A stretch of DNA of 10,719 nt from an uncultured Porphyromonadaceae bacterium. Lineage in GTDB: Bacteria; Bacteroidota; Bacteroidia; Bacteroidales; Muribaculaceae. The stretch covers positions 1-10,719 of the forward strand of contig URTA01000074.1 of NCBI GenBank assembly GCA_900550645.1, given 5' to 3'. Numbering within the stretch: position 1 is the stretch's first letter; each line of letters opens with the position of its first letter. A model generated the notes under the pieces. That model was not told the origin of the DNA and did not search any database. It saw only the letters and a program-made list of their open reading frames with translations. A program made the translations under genes and the position numbers. Shown here one piece after another: positions 1-7,294 of the stretch.

Positions 1-147
1 GGACGCGGCACTCTCGGCGAGGAGGCGTTCTCCCGCCTGATGAACGACCAGCGGCTCGACGGCATACCCCTGATACTCGAAACGCCCGACCAGTCGCTAT
101 GGGCTGACGAGATAAGCTGGCTGTACAGCCGCATCGGCAGGGGATGA
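1..147 (+). CDS. nfo: Deoxyribonuclease IV (AP endonuclease), C-terminal fragment
   Basis: Frame 1 is open from the window edge to TGA at 145-147, giving 48 residues; the start lies outside the window. The fragment contains a GIPLILETPD motif followed by WADEISWLY. This matches the last strand and helix of endonuclease IV, whose family has an ILET segment carrying a zinc-ligand Glu close to the C-terminus. The enzyme cleaves DNA 5' of abasic sites in base excision repair using a three-zinc centre in a TIM barrel. The other metal ligands are off-window, so integrity cannot be judged. The end position and motif spacing look normal. The MFS gene follows 75 nt downstream with no obvious strong terminator between them. 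Identity is by motif recognition. Confidence 0.88.
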   Translation, partial: GRGTLGEEAFSRLMNDQRLDGIPLILETPDQSLWADEISWLYSRIGRG

Positions 148-222
148 CAGACGGCATCGCTCCCCAGGGAAACACTTGACACTTAATGTATTATTTGACA
201 AACGACTAAATTCGACACATTC

Positions 223-1626
223 ATGAAAACTCCTCCCAACCTAAGTTTCTGGAAACTCTGGAACCTGAGTTTCGGGTTCTTCGGAGTGCAGATAGCCTAC
301 GCGCTGCAGAGCGCGAACATATCGCGCATCTTCGCCACCCTCGGCGCAGACCCGCACAACCTAAGCTATTTCTGGATACTGCCGCCGCTGGCGGGCATCA
401 TCATACAGCCCATCATCGGCGTGCTTAGCGACCGCACGTGGACGCGCTTCGGGCGACGAATACCCTACCTGTTCGTCGGCGCACTCATCGCCGTCCTCGT
501 GATGTGCATGCTCCCCAACGCCGGCAGCTTCGGCATGGGCGTGGGCGCGGCCATGATATTCGGGCTGTTCTCGCTCATGTTCCTCGACACGTCAATCAAC
601 ATGGCAATGCAGCCGTTCAAGATGATGGTCGGCGACATGGTCAACGAGAAGCAGAAGGGGCTGGCATACTCCATACAGAGCTTCCTCTGCAACGCCGGCA
701 GCCTCGCGGGCTACCTGTTCCCCTTCCTGTTCACCGCAATAGGCATCTCGGCGACTGCCCCCAAGGGCGTTATCCCCGACACGGTCGTATACTCGTTCTA
801 CGTAGGCGCGGCTATACTCATCCTGTGCGTAATATACACAAGCGTAACGGTCAAGGAATACCCGCCGCAGGTATACGCTGAATACCACGGCATTACGGAG
901 AAAGCCAAGAAGGAGAAGACCAACGTGCTCAAGCTCCTCGCCAACGCCCCCAAGACGTTCTGGACCGTCGGGCTGGTGCAGTTCTTCTGCTGGAGCGCGT
1001 TCATGTTCATGTGGACATACACCAACGGCACTATCGCCCACAACGCATTCGACACCCCCACGGTCGTCAACGATGCCGGCAAGGTGATACTCGACACCAC
1101 GTCCCAGGCCTACCAGGCTGCCGGCGACTGGGTGGGCGTCCTGTTTGCCGTACAGGCTGTAGGCTCTATCGTGTGGGCTGCCCTCATACCGTGTTTCAAG
1201 AACCGCAAGTTTGTGTACATGCTTAGCCTCGCGCTTGGCGGCATCGGGTTCATCTCGACATACTTCATACACGACCAGTATATGCTGTTCATCTCCTACG
1301 CGCTGATAGGCTGCGCATGGGCTGCCATGCTCGCGCTGCCGTTCACAATACTGACCAACTCGCTCAGCGGCGGACACATGGGGACGTACCTCGGGCTGTT
1401 CAACGGCACGATATGTGTGCCACAGATAGTGGCGGCAGCCCTCGGCGGCGCAGTGCTGTCGCTCTTCTCCACGCCAGACGAGGTTGCCCCCGAAGTCGTG
1501 ATGCTCGTGGCGGCAGGCGTGCTGCTCCTCATCGGCGCGGTCTGCGTCCTCTTCATACGCGAGACATCAGGCGAAAAGGCAGCCGCGGCAGACACCGGCG
1601 CAGAAGAGGCAAACACACTCGTCTAA
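223..1626 (+). CDS. MFS transporter, SLC45/GPH-like sugar:cation symporter
   Basis: This is a 467-residue polytopic inner-membrane protein with about 12 hydrophobic segments split by a charged central loop (about residues 209-245, KEYPPQ...EKAKKEKTN). After the second helix it carries the loop signature SDRTWTRFGRRIPY (residues 69-82). This fits the SD-x(6)-GRRxP form of MFS motif A typical of the SLC45/GPH sucrose and maltose transporter group. Other group-like features are LDTSINMAMQPFKMMVGD (121-138) and HMGTYLGLFN (385-394). The family normally couples sugar uptake to protons or sodium; the substrate cannot be read here because no glycosidase or SusC/D genes are adjacent. The start at 223 is the first Met and leads directly into the first helix. 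The C-terminal tail is Ala/Glu-rich and probably cytoplasmic. It appears to be a single-gene unit ending in a hairpin. Confidence 0.85.
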   Translation: MKTPPNLSFWKLWNLSFGFFGVQIAYALQSANISRIFATLGADPHNLSYFWILPPLAGIIIQPIIGVLSDRTWTRFGRRIPYLFVGALIAVLVMCMLPNAGSFGMGVGAAMIFGLFSLMFLDTSINMAMQPFKMMVGDMVNEKQKGLAYSIQSFLCNAGSLAGYLFPFLFTAIGISATAPKGVIPDTVVYSFYVGAAILILCVIYTSVTVKEYPPQVYAEYHGITEKAKKEKTNVLKLLANAPKTFWTVGLVQFFCWSAFMFMWTYTNGTIAHNAFDTPTVVNDAGKVILDTTSQAYQAAGDWVGVLFAVQAVGSIVWAALIPCFKNRKFVYMLSLALGGIGFISTYFIHDQYMLFISYALIGCAWAAMLALPFTILTNSLSGGHMGTYLGLFNGTICVPQIVAAALGGAVLSLFSTPDEVAPEVVMLVAAGVLLLIGAVCVLFIRETSGEKAAAADTGAEEANTLV

Positions 1627-1642
1627 GACACCTTTCACGCAA

Positions 1643-1692
1643 CAGCATACCGGCTCAGGCTGCCGGTATGCTGCATGAACGGGGCATTTTTT
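1643..1692 (+). terminator. Hairpin terminator after the MFS gene
   Basis: There is a perfect 12-bp inverted repeat (CAGCATACCGGC at 1643-1654 and its complement at 1662-1673) with a 7-nt loop, starting 17 nt after the stop codon. A run of six T follows at 1687-1692, but 13 nt beyond the stem. It is therefore a strong hairpin with a displaced U-tract rather than a textbook intrinsic terminator. Its location between two same-strand units supports a termination or 3'-end stabilising role. Confidence 0.6.
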
Positions 1693-1764
1693 CGCGCAAT
1701 CAGCGCAGAATCATTCGCCGCAGCAAGGTATTTCCGCAACGCCGAAATAATTAACCGTGGAAAA

Positions 1765-1796
1765 TTTCGTCAATCCAAATATAAGCAGTAATTTTG
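1765..1796 (+). promoter_or_regulatory. Bacteroidota-type promoter of serC-serA
   Basis: TAATTTTG at 1789-1796 is an exact match to the Bacteroidota -7 element TAnnTTTG. A partial -33 element (TTTC at 1765-1768) lies 20 nt upstream, the expected spacing. The predicted transcript starts near 1803 and leaves a leader of roughly 28 nt before the serC ATG at 1831. Confidence 0.65.
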
Positions 1797-1830
1797 CTCA
1801 CAAATAAATCTGAATCTAAACTGAACGATC

Positions 1831-2901
1831 ATGAAGAAACACAACTTTTACGCTGGCCCCTCTATCCTGAGCCAGTATGCTATCCGCAACACTGCGGATG
1901 CTGTGATCAACTTCGCTGACATGGGCCTCTCCCTGCTCGAGATTTCCCACCGCAGCAAACAGTTCCAGGCAGTCGTTGACGAGGCAGTTGCCCTCTTCAA
2001 GGAATTGCTCGAAATCCCCGAGGGATACAGCGTCCTCTTCCTCGGCGGCGGCGCAAGCCTCCAGTTCGCTATGGTGCCGATGAACCTCCTCAAGAAGAAA
2101 GCCGCTTACCTCGACACCGGCGTGTGGGCAAGCAAGGCTATCAAGGAGGCCAAGCTCTTCGGCGACGTTGACGTGGTTGCTTCTTCCAAGGACAAGAACT
2201 ACAACTACATCCCCCGCGACTTCAAAGTGCCCGCCGATGTAGACTATTTCCACTACACTTCCAACAACACCATCTACGGTACCGAAATCCGCAAAGACCC
2301 CGAAGTAGGTGTTCGCCTGGTTGCAGACATGTCTTCAGACATCTTCTCCCGCCCCTTCGACGTCTCTAAATACGACCTCATCTACGGCGGCGCACAGAAG
2401 AACCTCGCCCCCTCCGGCGTGACATTCGTTATCGTCAAGGACGACGTCATCGGACAGGTTGACCGCGTCCTCCCGACTATGCTCAACTACAAGACCCACA
2501 TCGACAAGGGCTCAATGTTCAACACCCCGCCGGTACTCCCCATCTACACTGCACTCCAGACACTGAAGTACTACAAGGAAATGGGCGGCGTACGCGCTCT
2601 CGAGAAACTCGACCTCCATAAAGCCGAGACCCTCTACAACGCTATCGACGGCAGCAAGATGTTCCAGGCTACTATCCCCAACCACGAGGACCGCTCTATC
2701 ATGAACGTCTGCTTCGTCATGAAGCCCGAATACGCTGAACTCGAGAAGCCCTTCTTCGACTTCGCCACAGAACGCGGCATGGTCGGCATCAAGGGTCACC
2801 GTTCAGTAGGCGGTTTCCGCGCTTCTCTCTACAATGCACTCCCCCTCGAAAGCGTTCAGGCTCTCGTAGACTGCATGAAGGAATTTGAGGCAAAAAACTG
2901 A
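1831..2901 (+). CDS. serC: Phosphoserine aminotransferase SerC
   Basis: The 356-residue protein is close to the usual family length (about 360) and appears complete. SerC is a cytosolic class V PLP aminotransferase. It converts 3-phosphohydroxypyruvate plus glutamate to O-phosphoserine and 2-oxoglutarate in serine synthesis, and also acts on the related substrate in pyridoxal phosphate synthesis. Visible markers are the N-terminal NFYAGPS (residues 5-11), the phosphate-binding GGGASLQF (72-79), HYTSNNTIYGTE (141-152) and the PLP-lysine context YGGAQKNLAPSG (185-196), with K190 as the expected Schiff-base lysine. The C-terminal GIKGHRSVGGFRASLYNALP is the conserved substrate-binding segment. 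The start follows a good promoter and leads directly into the conserved N-terminus. serA follows after 27 nt, indicating an operon. Confidence 0.97.
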   Translation: MKKHNFYAGPSILSQYAIRNTADAVINFADMGLSLLEISHRSKQFQAVVDEAVALFKELLEIPEGYSVLFLGGGASLQFAMVPMNLLKKKAAYLDTGVWASKAIKEAKLFGDVDVVASSKDKNYNYIPRDFKVPADVDYFHYTSNNTIYGTEIRKDPEVGVRLVADMSSDIFSRPFDVSKYDLIYGGAQKNLAPSGVTFVIVKDDVIGQVDRVLPTMLNYKTHIDKGSMFNTPPVLPIYTALQTLKYYKEMGGVRALEKLDLHKAETLYNAIDGSKMFQATIPNHEDRSIMNVCFVMKPEYAELEKPFFDFATERGMVGIKGHRSVGGFRASLYNALPLESVQALVDCMKEFEAKN

Positions 2902-2928
2902 TTTCGCACCGCTTAAACTCATACGGAA

Positions 2929-3846
2929 ATGAAAATACTCGTTTTCACTGAAAAGCCCTTTGCTCCCGCTGCTGTGGAAGCAATCACAAAGGTTGTCAAC
3001 GAATCAGGCAACGAACTCAAGGTAGTGGAAAAAGGCACTCGCGCAGACCTCTTGGAGGCTGTCAAGGATGCCAACGGCCTCATCGTCCGCTCTGACGTTA
3101 TCGACGCAGAGGTGATGAACGCCGCCCCCGAGCTGAAAGTCATCGTACGTGCCGGCGCGGGCTATGACAACATCGACCTCAAGGCCGCTACAGAGCATGG
3201 CATCTGCGTGATGAACACTCCGGGGCAGAACTCCAACGCTGTCGCTGAACTCGTGTTCGGCATGACAGTGATGATGTGCCGCAACAAATACAACGGCAAG
3301 TCAGGTTCAGAGCTGAAAGGCAAGACACTCGGCATCTACGCCTTCGGACAGGTAGGCCGCAACGTGGCTCGCATCGCCAAGGGATTCGGCATGAACATCG
3401 AGGCTCTCGACGTGTTCGTACCCGACGAGGTTATCGCTGCCGAAGGCGTAAAGCCCCTGCACGATGTCAACGAGCTGTTCTCACAGAACCACTTCGTGTC
3501 GCTGCACATCCCCGCAACTCCCCAGACCAAGCAGTCTATCGGCTATGACCTGGTGATGCGCATGCCCAAGGGCGGTGTCCTCATCAACACCGCACGCAAG
3601 GAAATCATCGACGAGCCGGGTCTGCTCCGCGCTCTCGAGGAGCGTCCCGACCTGCGCTACGTATCAGACATCAAGCCCGATGCAGCCGCAGAGTTCGAGG
3701 AGAAATTTGCTGACCGCGTGTTCTTCACTCCCAAGAAAATGGGTGCGCAGACTGCAGAGGCAAACTTCAACGCCGGTGTTGCAGCAGCAGAGCAGGTAAT
3801 CGCCTACCTCAAGGACGGCTGGAACAAGTATCAGGTAAACAAGTAA
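2929..3846 (+). CDS. serA: D-3-phosphoglycerate dehydrogenase, short type without ACT domain
   Basis: This 305-residue NAD-dependent D-2-hydroxyacid dehydrogenase catalyses the first step of serine synthesis, oxidising 3-phosphoglycerate to 3-phosphohydroxypyruvate. The substrate-binding fold occupies about residues 1-95 and 285-305. The Rossmann domain lies between them, with YAFGQVGRNVA at 137-147, where the first Gly of GxGxxG is Ala. R223 in NTARKEIIDE is the expected catalytic Arg. The usual catalytic His in TPHxGA is replaced: the segment reads FTPKKMGAQT (266-275), placing Lys at 269. The Glu of the usual DVFxxEP motif is also not evident; the corresponding stretch is SDIKPD. There is no C-terminal ACT or ASB regulatory domain, so serine feedback inhibition of the E. 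coli kind is not expected. This matches the Lys-type (IIIK) phosphoglycerate dehydrogenases described for Entamoeba and Bacteroides relatives. It lies 27 nt after serC in the same operon. Confidence 0.93.
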   Translation: MKILVFTEKPFAPAAVEAITKVVNESGNELKVVEKGTRADLLEAVKDANGLIVRSDVIDAEVMNAAPELKVIVRAGAGYDNIDLKAATEHGICVMNTPGQNSNAVAELVFGMTVMMCRNKYNGKSGSELKGKTLGIYAFGQVGRNVARIAKGFGMNIEALDVFVPDEVIAAEGVKPLHDVNELFSQNHFVSLHIPATPQTKQSIGYDLVMRMPKGGVLINTARKEIIDEPGLLRALEERPDLRYVSDIKPDAAAEFEEKFADRVFFTPKKMGAQTAEANFNAGVAAAEQVIAYLKDGWNKYQVNK

Positions 3847-3879
3847 TCCTCCGCGCGAGAATTGCCAGACCATACTAAC

Positions 3880-3911
3880 GAGGGTGCGTCACTTCACCGT
3901 GACACACCCTC
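3880..3911. terminator. Bidirectional hairpin between serA and the restriction gene
   Basis: GAGGGTG-C-GTCAC at 3880-3892 pairs with GTGAC-A-CACCCTC at 3899-3911: a 13-position stem with one C/A mismatch and a 6-nt loop. It starts 33 nt after the serA stop and ends 29 nt before the convergent endonuclease stop. No long T tract flanks it on either side. It is best read as a shared transcription end or 3'-protective hairpin. Confidence 0.6.
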
Positions 3912-3940
3912 CCTCATTATTCGGCTGTCGCCTTCAGTAT

Positions 3941-5005
3941 CTAAACTGACCAAATGCCAGTTGACACAATGGCATCATACCCTCTTGATGACATGAAGTC
4001 TTCAAGCAGGGACGCTTGGGTTGCAGGAAATTCAAACTGAACCTCATCGCAAAGCACCTTGAGGATGTAGTCCCCGGTCTCCGCAGCGAATGAGCCGCGC
4101 AAAGCCTTTTCATACCATTGTATCAAGTCAGACTCTGTAATTACACTTTGGATTCGGGACTTCCAGCCGATCTGGGTCAGTAGAGAAACTATAAGCTTCT
4201 CTTCCGAGTCCTTGCAGACTATGACAATCCTATCTGATGACACAGAAGACACAATGTTTTCTGCAAGTTCCTCTGTCAGTGACAGATGCTTGACCTGAAT
4301 AGCCATACCATAATTAGCCCACATATCAAGGCCTCTGTCAGCAGCATTGGTAACTCCCACCCTGTAAATATCGGCATTGAGTTCCAGTCTCGGTTTCTCC
4401 GGCGACAAACCGATCACTCGCTCTGCAAAATCAGAAAACTCCCTTAGCAGATATGCCTTGTCAGGCATCGGCTCAACAACTACGCGAACTCCGAGACAGT
4501 GTACCAATGTGGAAAACAATGAGTATACTACAATCTCGTATACTTTGTCGATGCTTCTCCGAAGGCCTGGTTCGTTCCAAAACAAGTCAAGAAACTGCTT
4601 CAGTTGGAAACTATTACGGTTATGGCTGGCACAATATCCTAAACAGACGGAAATGTTCGAGAAGCGCTGCTTAAACCGCTTATAAATATAAGCCTCAACA
4701 GCACCGTCAAGCCGTCTGTTTTCGCGACCCAACTGCGCAAGTACACTTGGAGGAACTGCATTGTCATTGAACAAGTCGTCCTGATACCTTGCTGAAGAGG
4801 TTGATGCTCTGCCTGTCAGCTTGATGCAAATCTCGTCTCGCCATTTTTTAGACGCATTGCGATATGTATCGAGGGTACTGAGGTCTATATCCCCGGCTGC
4901 TCTGTCCCTATACAGTATTTCCGCAATTTGAATAGGCTTATACATGTGTACACGAGCCTTTGCGATAACCTTATCTAATGCTTGCTTGGCTTCTGCTGGT
5001 TTCAT
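3941..5005 (-). CDS. HaeII-family type II restriction endonuclease
   Basis: The 354-residue protein is recognised as HaeII-like by its N-terminal region: YKPIQIAEILYRDR (22-35), TYRNASKKWRDEIC (47-60) and STSSARYQDDLF (68-79). The characterised family members HaeII and NgoI cut at RGCGCY. A plausible PD-(D/E)xK-type nuclease core is D227 in RGLDMWANYG followed by QVKH (Q237, K239). The assignment of these catalytic residues is my inference. The start at 5005 overlaps the upstream methyltransferase gene by 35 nt, suggesting translational coupling and methylase-first expression. Base composition is visibly more AT-rich than the flanking genes (for example 4141-4200 is 45% GC by count), consistent with horizontal transfer. 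It is full length with no frameshift. Exact specificity is not proven by sequence alone. Confidence 0.85.
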   Translation of the reverse strand: MKPAEAKQALDKVIAKARVHMYKPIQIAEILYRDRAAGDIDLSTLDTYRNASKKWRDEICIKLTGRASTSSARYQDDLFNDNAVPPSVLAQLGRENRRLDGAVEAYIYKRFKQRFSNISVCLGYCASHNRNSFQLKQFLDLFWNEPGLRRSIDKVYEIVVYSLFSTLVHCLGVRVVVEPMPDKAYLLREFSDFAERVIGLSPEKPRLELNADIYRVGVTNAADRGLDMWANYGMAIQVKHLSLTEELAENIVSSVSSDRIVIVCKDSEEKLIVSLLTQIGWKSRIQSVITESDLIQWYEKALRGSFAAETGDYILKVLCDEVQFEFPATQASLLEDFMSSRGYDAIVSTGIWSV

Positions 5006-5957
5006 CGTAGTCGAATAGATTTACGTTTCTCACAATTGGCTTGGGGTTATCGAGCGCAGCTATCATGTTTTTGGCAATTGCCTTGATTACGGGAACAGTC
5101 ACGGAATTGCCGGCTACCTTGCGGGCTTGCGAATACGGAAGGTTGATGACAAACGTGTCTGGAAATCCCTGCAGCCGCAGCATTTCACGCGATGTCAAAC
5201 GGCGCTCCCCATTGACGACCAAATAGTTGTAACTGCCACCAGCGCGCAAGGCGCAAGAATATGGCAGCGGCGATACGTTGCCGCCGATATTCTCATGCCA
5301 TATAGAAGGCATAGGCGGCTCTGTCTTCAATGCAGCAAACCGCTTGCGCCGTATCTCGTCTGAAAGGAAATACGATTTCGGAATGTCCTCATCCTTCTCG
5401 AGAACCTCACACAAAGGCTTGTAATAGCCAAGTGGATGAGGGAATGTGAAATATATCGGGGTATCGAAACCGACTATATATATGCGTTCTCGCTTCTGCG
5501 GCACACCGAAATCCAGAGAGTTGAACACCTTGCTGTAAACCGTGTAACCGAGTTTCTCAAGGCGGTCAGTAATGACAGCGAATGTCCTGCCGCCGTCATG
5601 GGTAGTGAGCCGCTTCACATTCTCAAGCAAGAAAGCCCTCGGACGCTTTGCCCGGAGAATAGCCTCGATGTTGAAGAACAATGTTCCCCTCGTGTCAGCA
5701 AAGCCAAGTCCCTTGCCGGCGATGCTGAACGGCTGGCACGGGAATCCAGCCAACAGGATGTCATGGTCGGGAATATCCTCCGGTGCTATGCCGTTAATGT
5801 CACCGAAAGGTGTCTCGCCGAAATTTGCCTCATACATCTTGCGAGCTGCCGTGTCCCATTCTGACGAGAACACGTTGCGGCATCCGTTTGCCTCAAAACC
5901 GAGTCTAATGCCTCCTATCCCGGCAAACAAGTCTATTGTCCTGTACGCTTGCTTCAT
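4971..5957 (-). CDS. DNA (cytosine-5)-methyltransferase of the HaeII-like system
   Basis: From the Met at 5957 the protein has 328 residues and opens directly with motif I, DLFAGIGGIRLGF (residues 9-21). Further C5-methylase motifs follow in canonical order: GFPCQPFS with catalytic C74, ENV (112-114), QKRER (154-158), a target-recognition region at about 175-250, REMLRLQGFPD (257-267), and AGNSV (282-286). All key residues are present, so it should be active. It protects host DNA from the adjacent endonuclease. An in-frame Met at 6008 would add 17 residues overlapping the end of the nitroreductase gene, with no family homology, so I prefer 5957. The gene starts 11 nt after the nitroreductase stop and I see no -7 element in between, so it may be transcribed from the nitroreductase promoter. 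No controller (C) protein gene is visible. Confidence 0.93.
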   Translation of the reverse strand: MKQAYRTIDLFAGIGGIRLGFEANGCRNVFSSEWDTAARKMYEANFGETPFGDINGIAPEDIPDHDILLAGFPCQPFSIAGKGLGFADTRGTLFFNIEAILRAKRPRAFLLENVKRLTTHDGGRTFAVITDRLEKLGYTVYSKVFNSLDFGVPQKRERIYIVGFDTPIYFTFPHPLGYYKPLCEVLEKDEDIPKSYFLSDEIRRKRFAALKTEPPMPSIWHENIGGNVSPLPYSCALRAGGSYNYLVVNGERRLTSREMLRLQGFPDTFVINLPYSQARKVAGNSVTVPVIKAIAKNMIAALDNPKPIVRNVNLFDYDETSRSQASIR

Positions 5958-5968
5958 GCCGTCGGGGA

Positions 5969-6547
5969 TTATATCAGCAGGTCGGCGAGGGTGCGTTTCG
6001 GCACGCACTGGGTGTCGGCATCGTCGCGGTAGTACTTGAAGTCGCCGTCAGCTGCCATATCGACTATGCGGACATCCTCCTTGGGATAGCCCAGTGCAAG
6101 CACATAACGAGGCGTGTAACGTTCATCTATCGCCAGCGCGTCGGCTACGCCCTTGGCGTTGAACGCCTTGATGATGCAGCCGCTGATGCCCAGCGTCCTT
6201 GCTCCGAGGGTAATAGCTTGCAAGTGCAGTCCGTCATCGCACAGGCAGTCCTTGCCAAATGCGGTGTCGAGACACTGGATCAGGTAAGCCGTCGGGCGTT
6301 CCTTCTCGCTCGGGCCAGCCCAGTCCTGGTAATACCCCGCCCATGCCAAATGGGGGTACACGGCATTGCGTTCAGCCTCGTCATGCACAATGCGGTATCG
6401 CAGCGGCTGTGCGTTGCGTCCCGAAGCGCAGTAGCGTGTCAGCTCTACCAGCTGGCGCAGTGTGTCCTCGCTTATCTCGCGACTCGCGTCAAAGCGGCGC
6501 ACGGAGCGGTCGCCTTTCAGCAGCTCATAGAATGAGTTGAAATCCAT
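5969..6547 (-). CDS. Nitroreductase-family flavoprotein
   Basis: This is a 192-residue cytosolic protein of the FMN-dependent nitroreductase fold. The N-terminal RSVRRFD (14-20) is the usual FMN-phosphate and ribityl binding signature. It is followed by ASGRNAQPLRY (41-51), a glycine/Asn/Gln/Pro segment that contacts the flavin. The late segment VLALGYPKED is the conserved family strand near the C-terminus. Such enzymes reduce nitroaromatics, quinones or related substrates with NAD(P)H, but the physiological substrate cannot be told from the sequence. Length is typical of the short single-domain members. It has its own promoter upstream. The restriction-modification genes follow directly downstream on the same strand, so read-through into them is likely. 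Confidence 0.9.
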   Translation of the reverse strand: MDFNSFYELLKGDRSVRRFDASREISEDTLRQLVELTRYCASGRNAQPLRYRIVHDEAERNAVYPHLAWAGYYQDWAGPSEKERPTAYLIQCLDTAFGKDCLCDDGLHLQAITLGARTLGISGCIIKAFNAKGVADALAIDERYTPRYVLALGYPKEDVRIVDMAADGDFKYYRDDADTQCVPKRTLADLLI

Positions 6548-6569
6548 AGTCGTCTGTTTTTGTCTGTCA

Positions 6570-6601
6570 CAAAGTTAGTGCATTTCCTCCTGATATGCAA
6601 G
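6570..6601 (-). promoter_or_regulatory. Promoter of the nitroreductase (and possibly R-M) unit
   Basis: On the minus strand, TAACTTTG (6577 down to 6570) matches the -7 consensus TAnnTTTG exactly. A TTG core of a -33 element (6600 to 6598) lies 20 nt upstream. The distance to the gene start at 6547 is 22 nt, giving a short leader. Confidence 0.7.
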
Positions 6602-6625
6602 CGTAAGGCTGAGCTGCACGCGGAC

Positions 6626-6672
6626 AAAAAATTAAAGGCAGGTGTGTTTTGTTTGTAAGTTAGACACCCGCC
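6626..6672 (-). terminator. Candidate intrinsic terminator for the small exported protein gene
   Basis: Read on the minus strand, GGCGGGTGT (6672-6664) pairs with ACACCTGCC (6645-6637), a 9-position stem with one mismatch and an 18-nt loop. It is followed directly by a T-rich tail (TTTAATTTTTT, 6636-6626). It lies about 115 nt beyond the stop at 6786 and upstream of the nitroreductase promoter. The tail fits intrinsic termination; the long loop lowers confidence. Confidence 0.45.
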
Positions 6673-6785
6673 TTGGACCAGTTTAGCTGAATTAATCACA
6701 TTTTCTGTTGACCAGAAATGACGATTGAGAATTTTGTTTTCGGTCTATATATCGTATGTCGGAGGACAGCGATGAGTGACAGCCG

Positions 6786-7217
6786 TCACTTCTTCTTTAT
6801 CCAGTCCTCCGTTATATCCTTATACCGTTCCTGCTGCGCGGGGGAGAACTTCTTCGCCGAAGAGGCGGTTTCCGCGCCTACCGCCACAATCAGCATCGCC
6901 ATCCCCTCTTCCGTATTGAGCGAATTCAGGTACTTGTCTATCTGCTTTCGTGTCATGCCCCGTGTCTCGCGCACGACTATCTGGAGCTGGTCGAGCATAT
7001 AGTCATACTCCTTCTCGGTCAGCTCCGAGCCAGGCTTCTCATCGACTACACGTTTCGCAAACTCGACATCGATGCCGGTATAGCTCGAGCCTTTTACTTC
7101 ACGTTGCTCGGCCGGCTGTTCAGGCGCGTCACAGCACGCTGCATGCGCGGAGCAGACATCCGGCAACACGACTGCGGCAAACGCGGCTGCAATGGTTAAT
7201 ACAAATCTCTTTGCCAT
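6786..7217 (-). CDS. Small exported protein of unknown function
   Basis: I do not recognise a family for this 143-residue protein. The N-terminus is a clear signal peptide: MAKR, a hydrophobic core (about residues 5-19) and a likely signal peptidase I site after SAHA (residue 26). The mature protein begins close to a Cys-Cys pair (C28, C29). A Pro/Glu-rich linker (31-40) follows. The remainder (about 45-143) is charged and predicted mostly helical, with TEKEYDYMLDQLQIVVRE and SPAQQERYKDITEDWIKKK resembling amphipathic helices. It is not a lipoprotein: the residues before C22 (LPDV) do not form a lipobox. It has a good -7 box and two upstream 23-bp direct repeats. The next gene upstream, on the same strand, is a membrane AraC-type regulator, so it could be that regulator's target. 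Function is unknown. Confidence 0.75.
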   Translation of the reverse strand: MAKRFVLTIAAAFAAVVLPDVCSAHAACCDAPEQPAEQREVKGSSYTGIDVEFAKRVVDEKPGSELTEKEYDYMLDQLQIVVRETRGMTRKQIDKYLNSLNTEEGMAMLIVAVGAETASSAKKFSPAQQERYKDITEDWIKKK

Positions 7218-7250
7218 AATTCACGCTTGACTGTTGATAGACAAACGCCG

Positions 7251-7258
7251 CAAAGTTA
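7251..7258 (-). promoter_or_regulatory. -7 element upstream of the small exported protein
   Basis: Minus-strand TAACTTTG (7258 to 7251) matches TAnnTTTG exactly and lies 33 nt upstream of the ATG at 7217. No convincing -33 TTTG is present at the expected distance. That would suit an activator-dependent promoter, with the direct repeats at 7295-7359 further upstream. Confidence 0.6.
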
Positions 7259-7294
7259 GCAGGAACTCACATCATTGCCAGTTCCAACTCGTAC

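Noticed and set aside
176..200. Two TTGACA hexamers 19 nt apart upstream of the MFS gene, with TAAATTCG at 207-214 resembling a -7 box
   Set aside because: Neither pairs with a TAnnTTTG at proper spacing. The -7-like element has a mismatch and only 9 nt to the nearest TTTG, so the promoter is not assigned.
592..1377. 261-residue open frame on the minus strand opposite the MFS gene
   Set aside because: Arg/Val/Glu-biased composition with no domain. It is a mirror of the GC-rich sense codons of a well-supported transporter gene.
1729..1749. TATTTC / GAAATA inverted repeat just upstream of the serC promoter
   Set aside because: Short, AT-rich arms with a 9-nt spacer; expected by chance and no supporting context.
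5958..6008. Upstream in-frame start for the methyltransferase at 6008
   Set aside because: It would add 17 polar residues not found in the family and overlap the nitroreductase C-terminus; motif I follows directly after the Met at 5957.
5936..6535. 199-residue plus-strand open frame opposite the nitroreductase
   Set aside because: Antisense shadow of a conserved flavoprotein gene; no promoter or family features.
6517..6699. 60-codon minus-strand open frame in the gap upstream of the nitroreductase
   Set aside because: It runs through the nitroreductase promoter and the candidate terminator, has no homology-like features, and its composition looks random.
6702..6718. TTTCTG / CAGAAA inverted repeat as a terminator for the small exported protein gene
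   Set aside because: Only 6 bp, AT-rich, and no U-tract. The 6626-6672 structure further downstream fits better.
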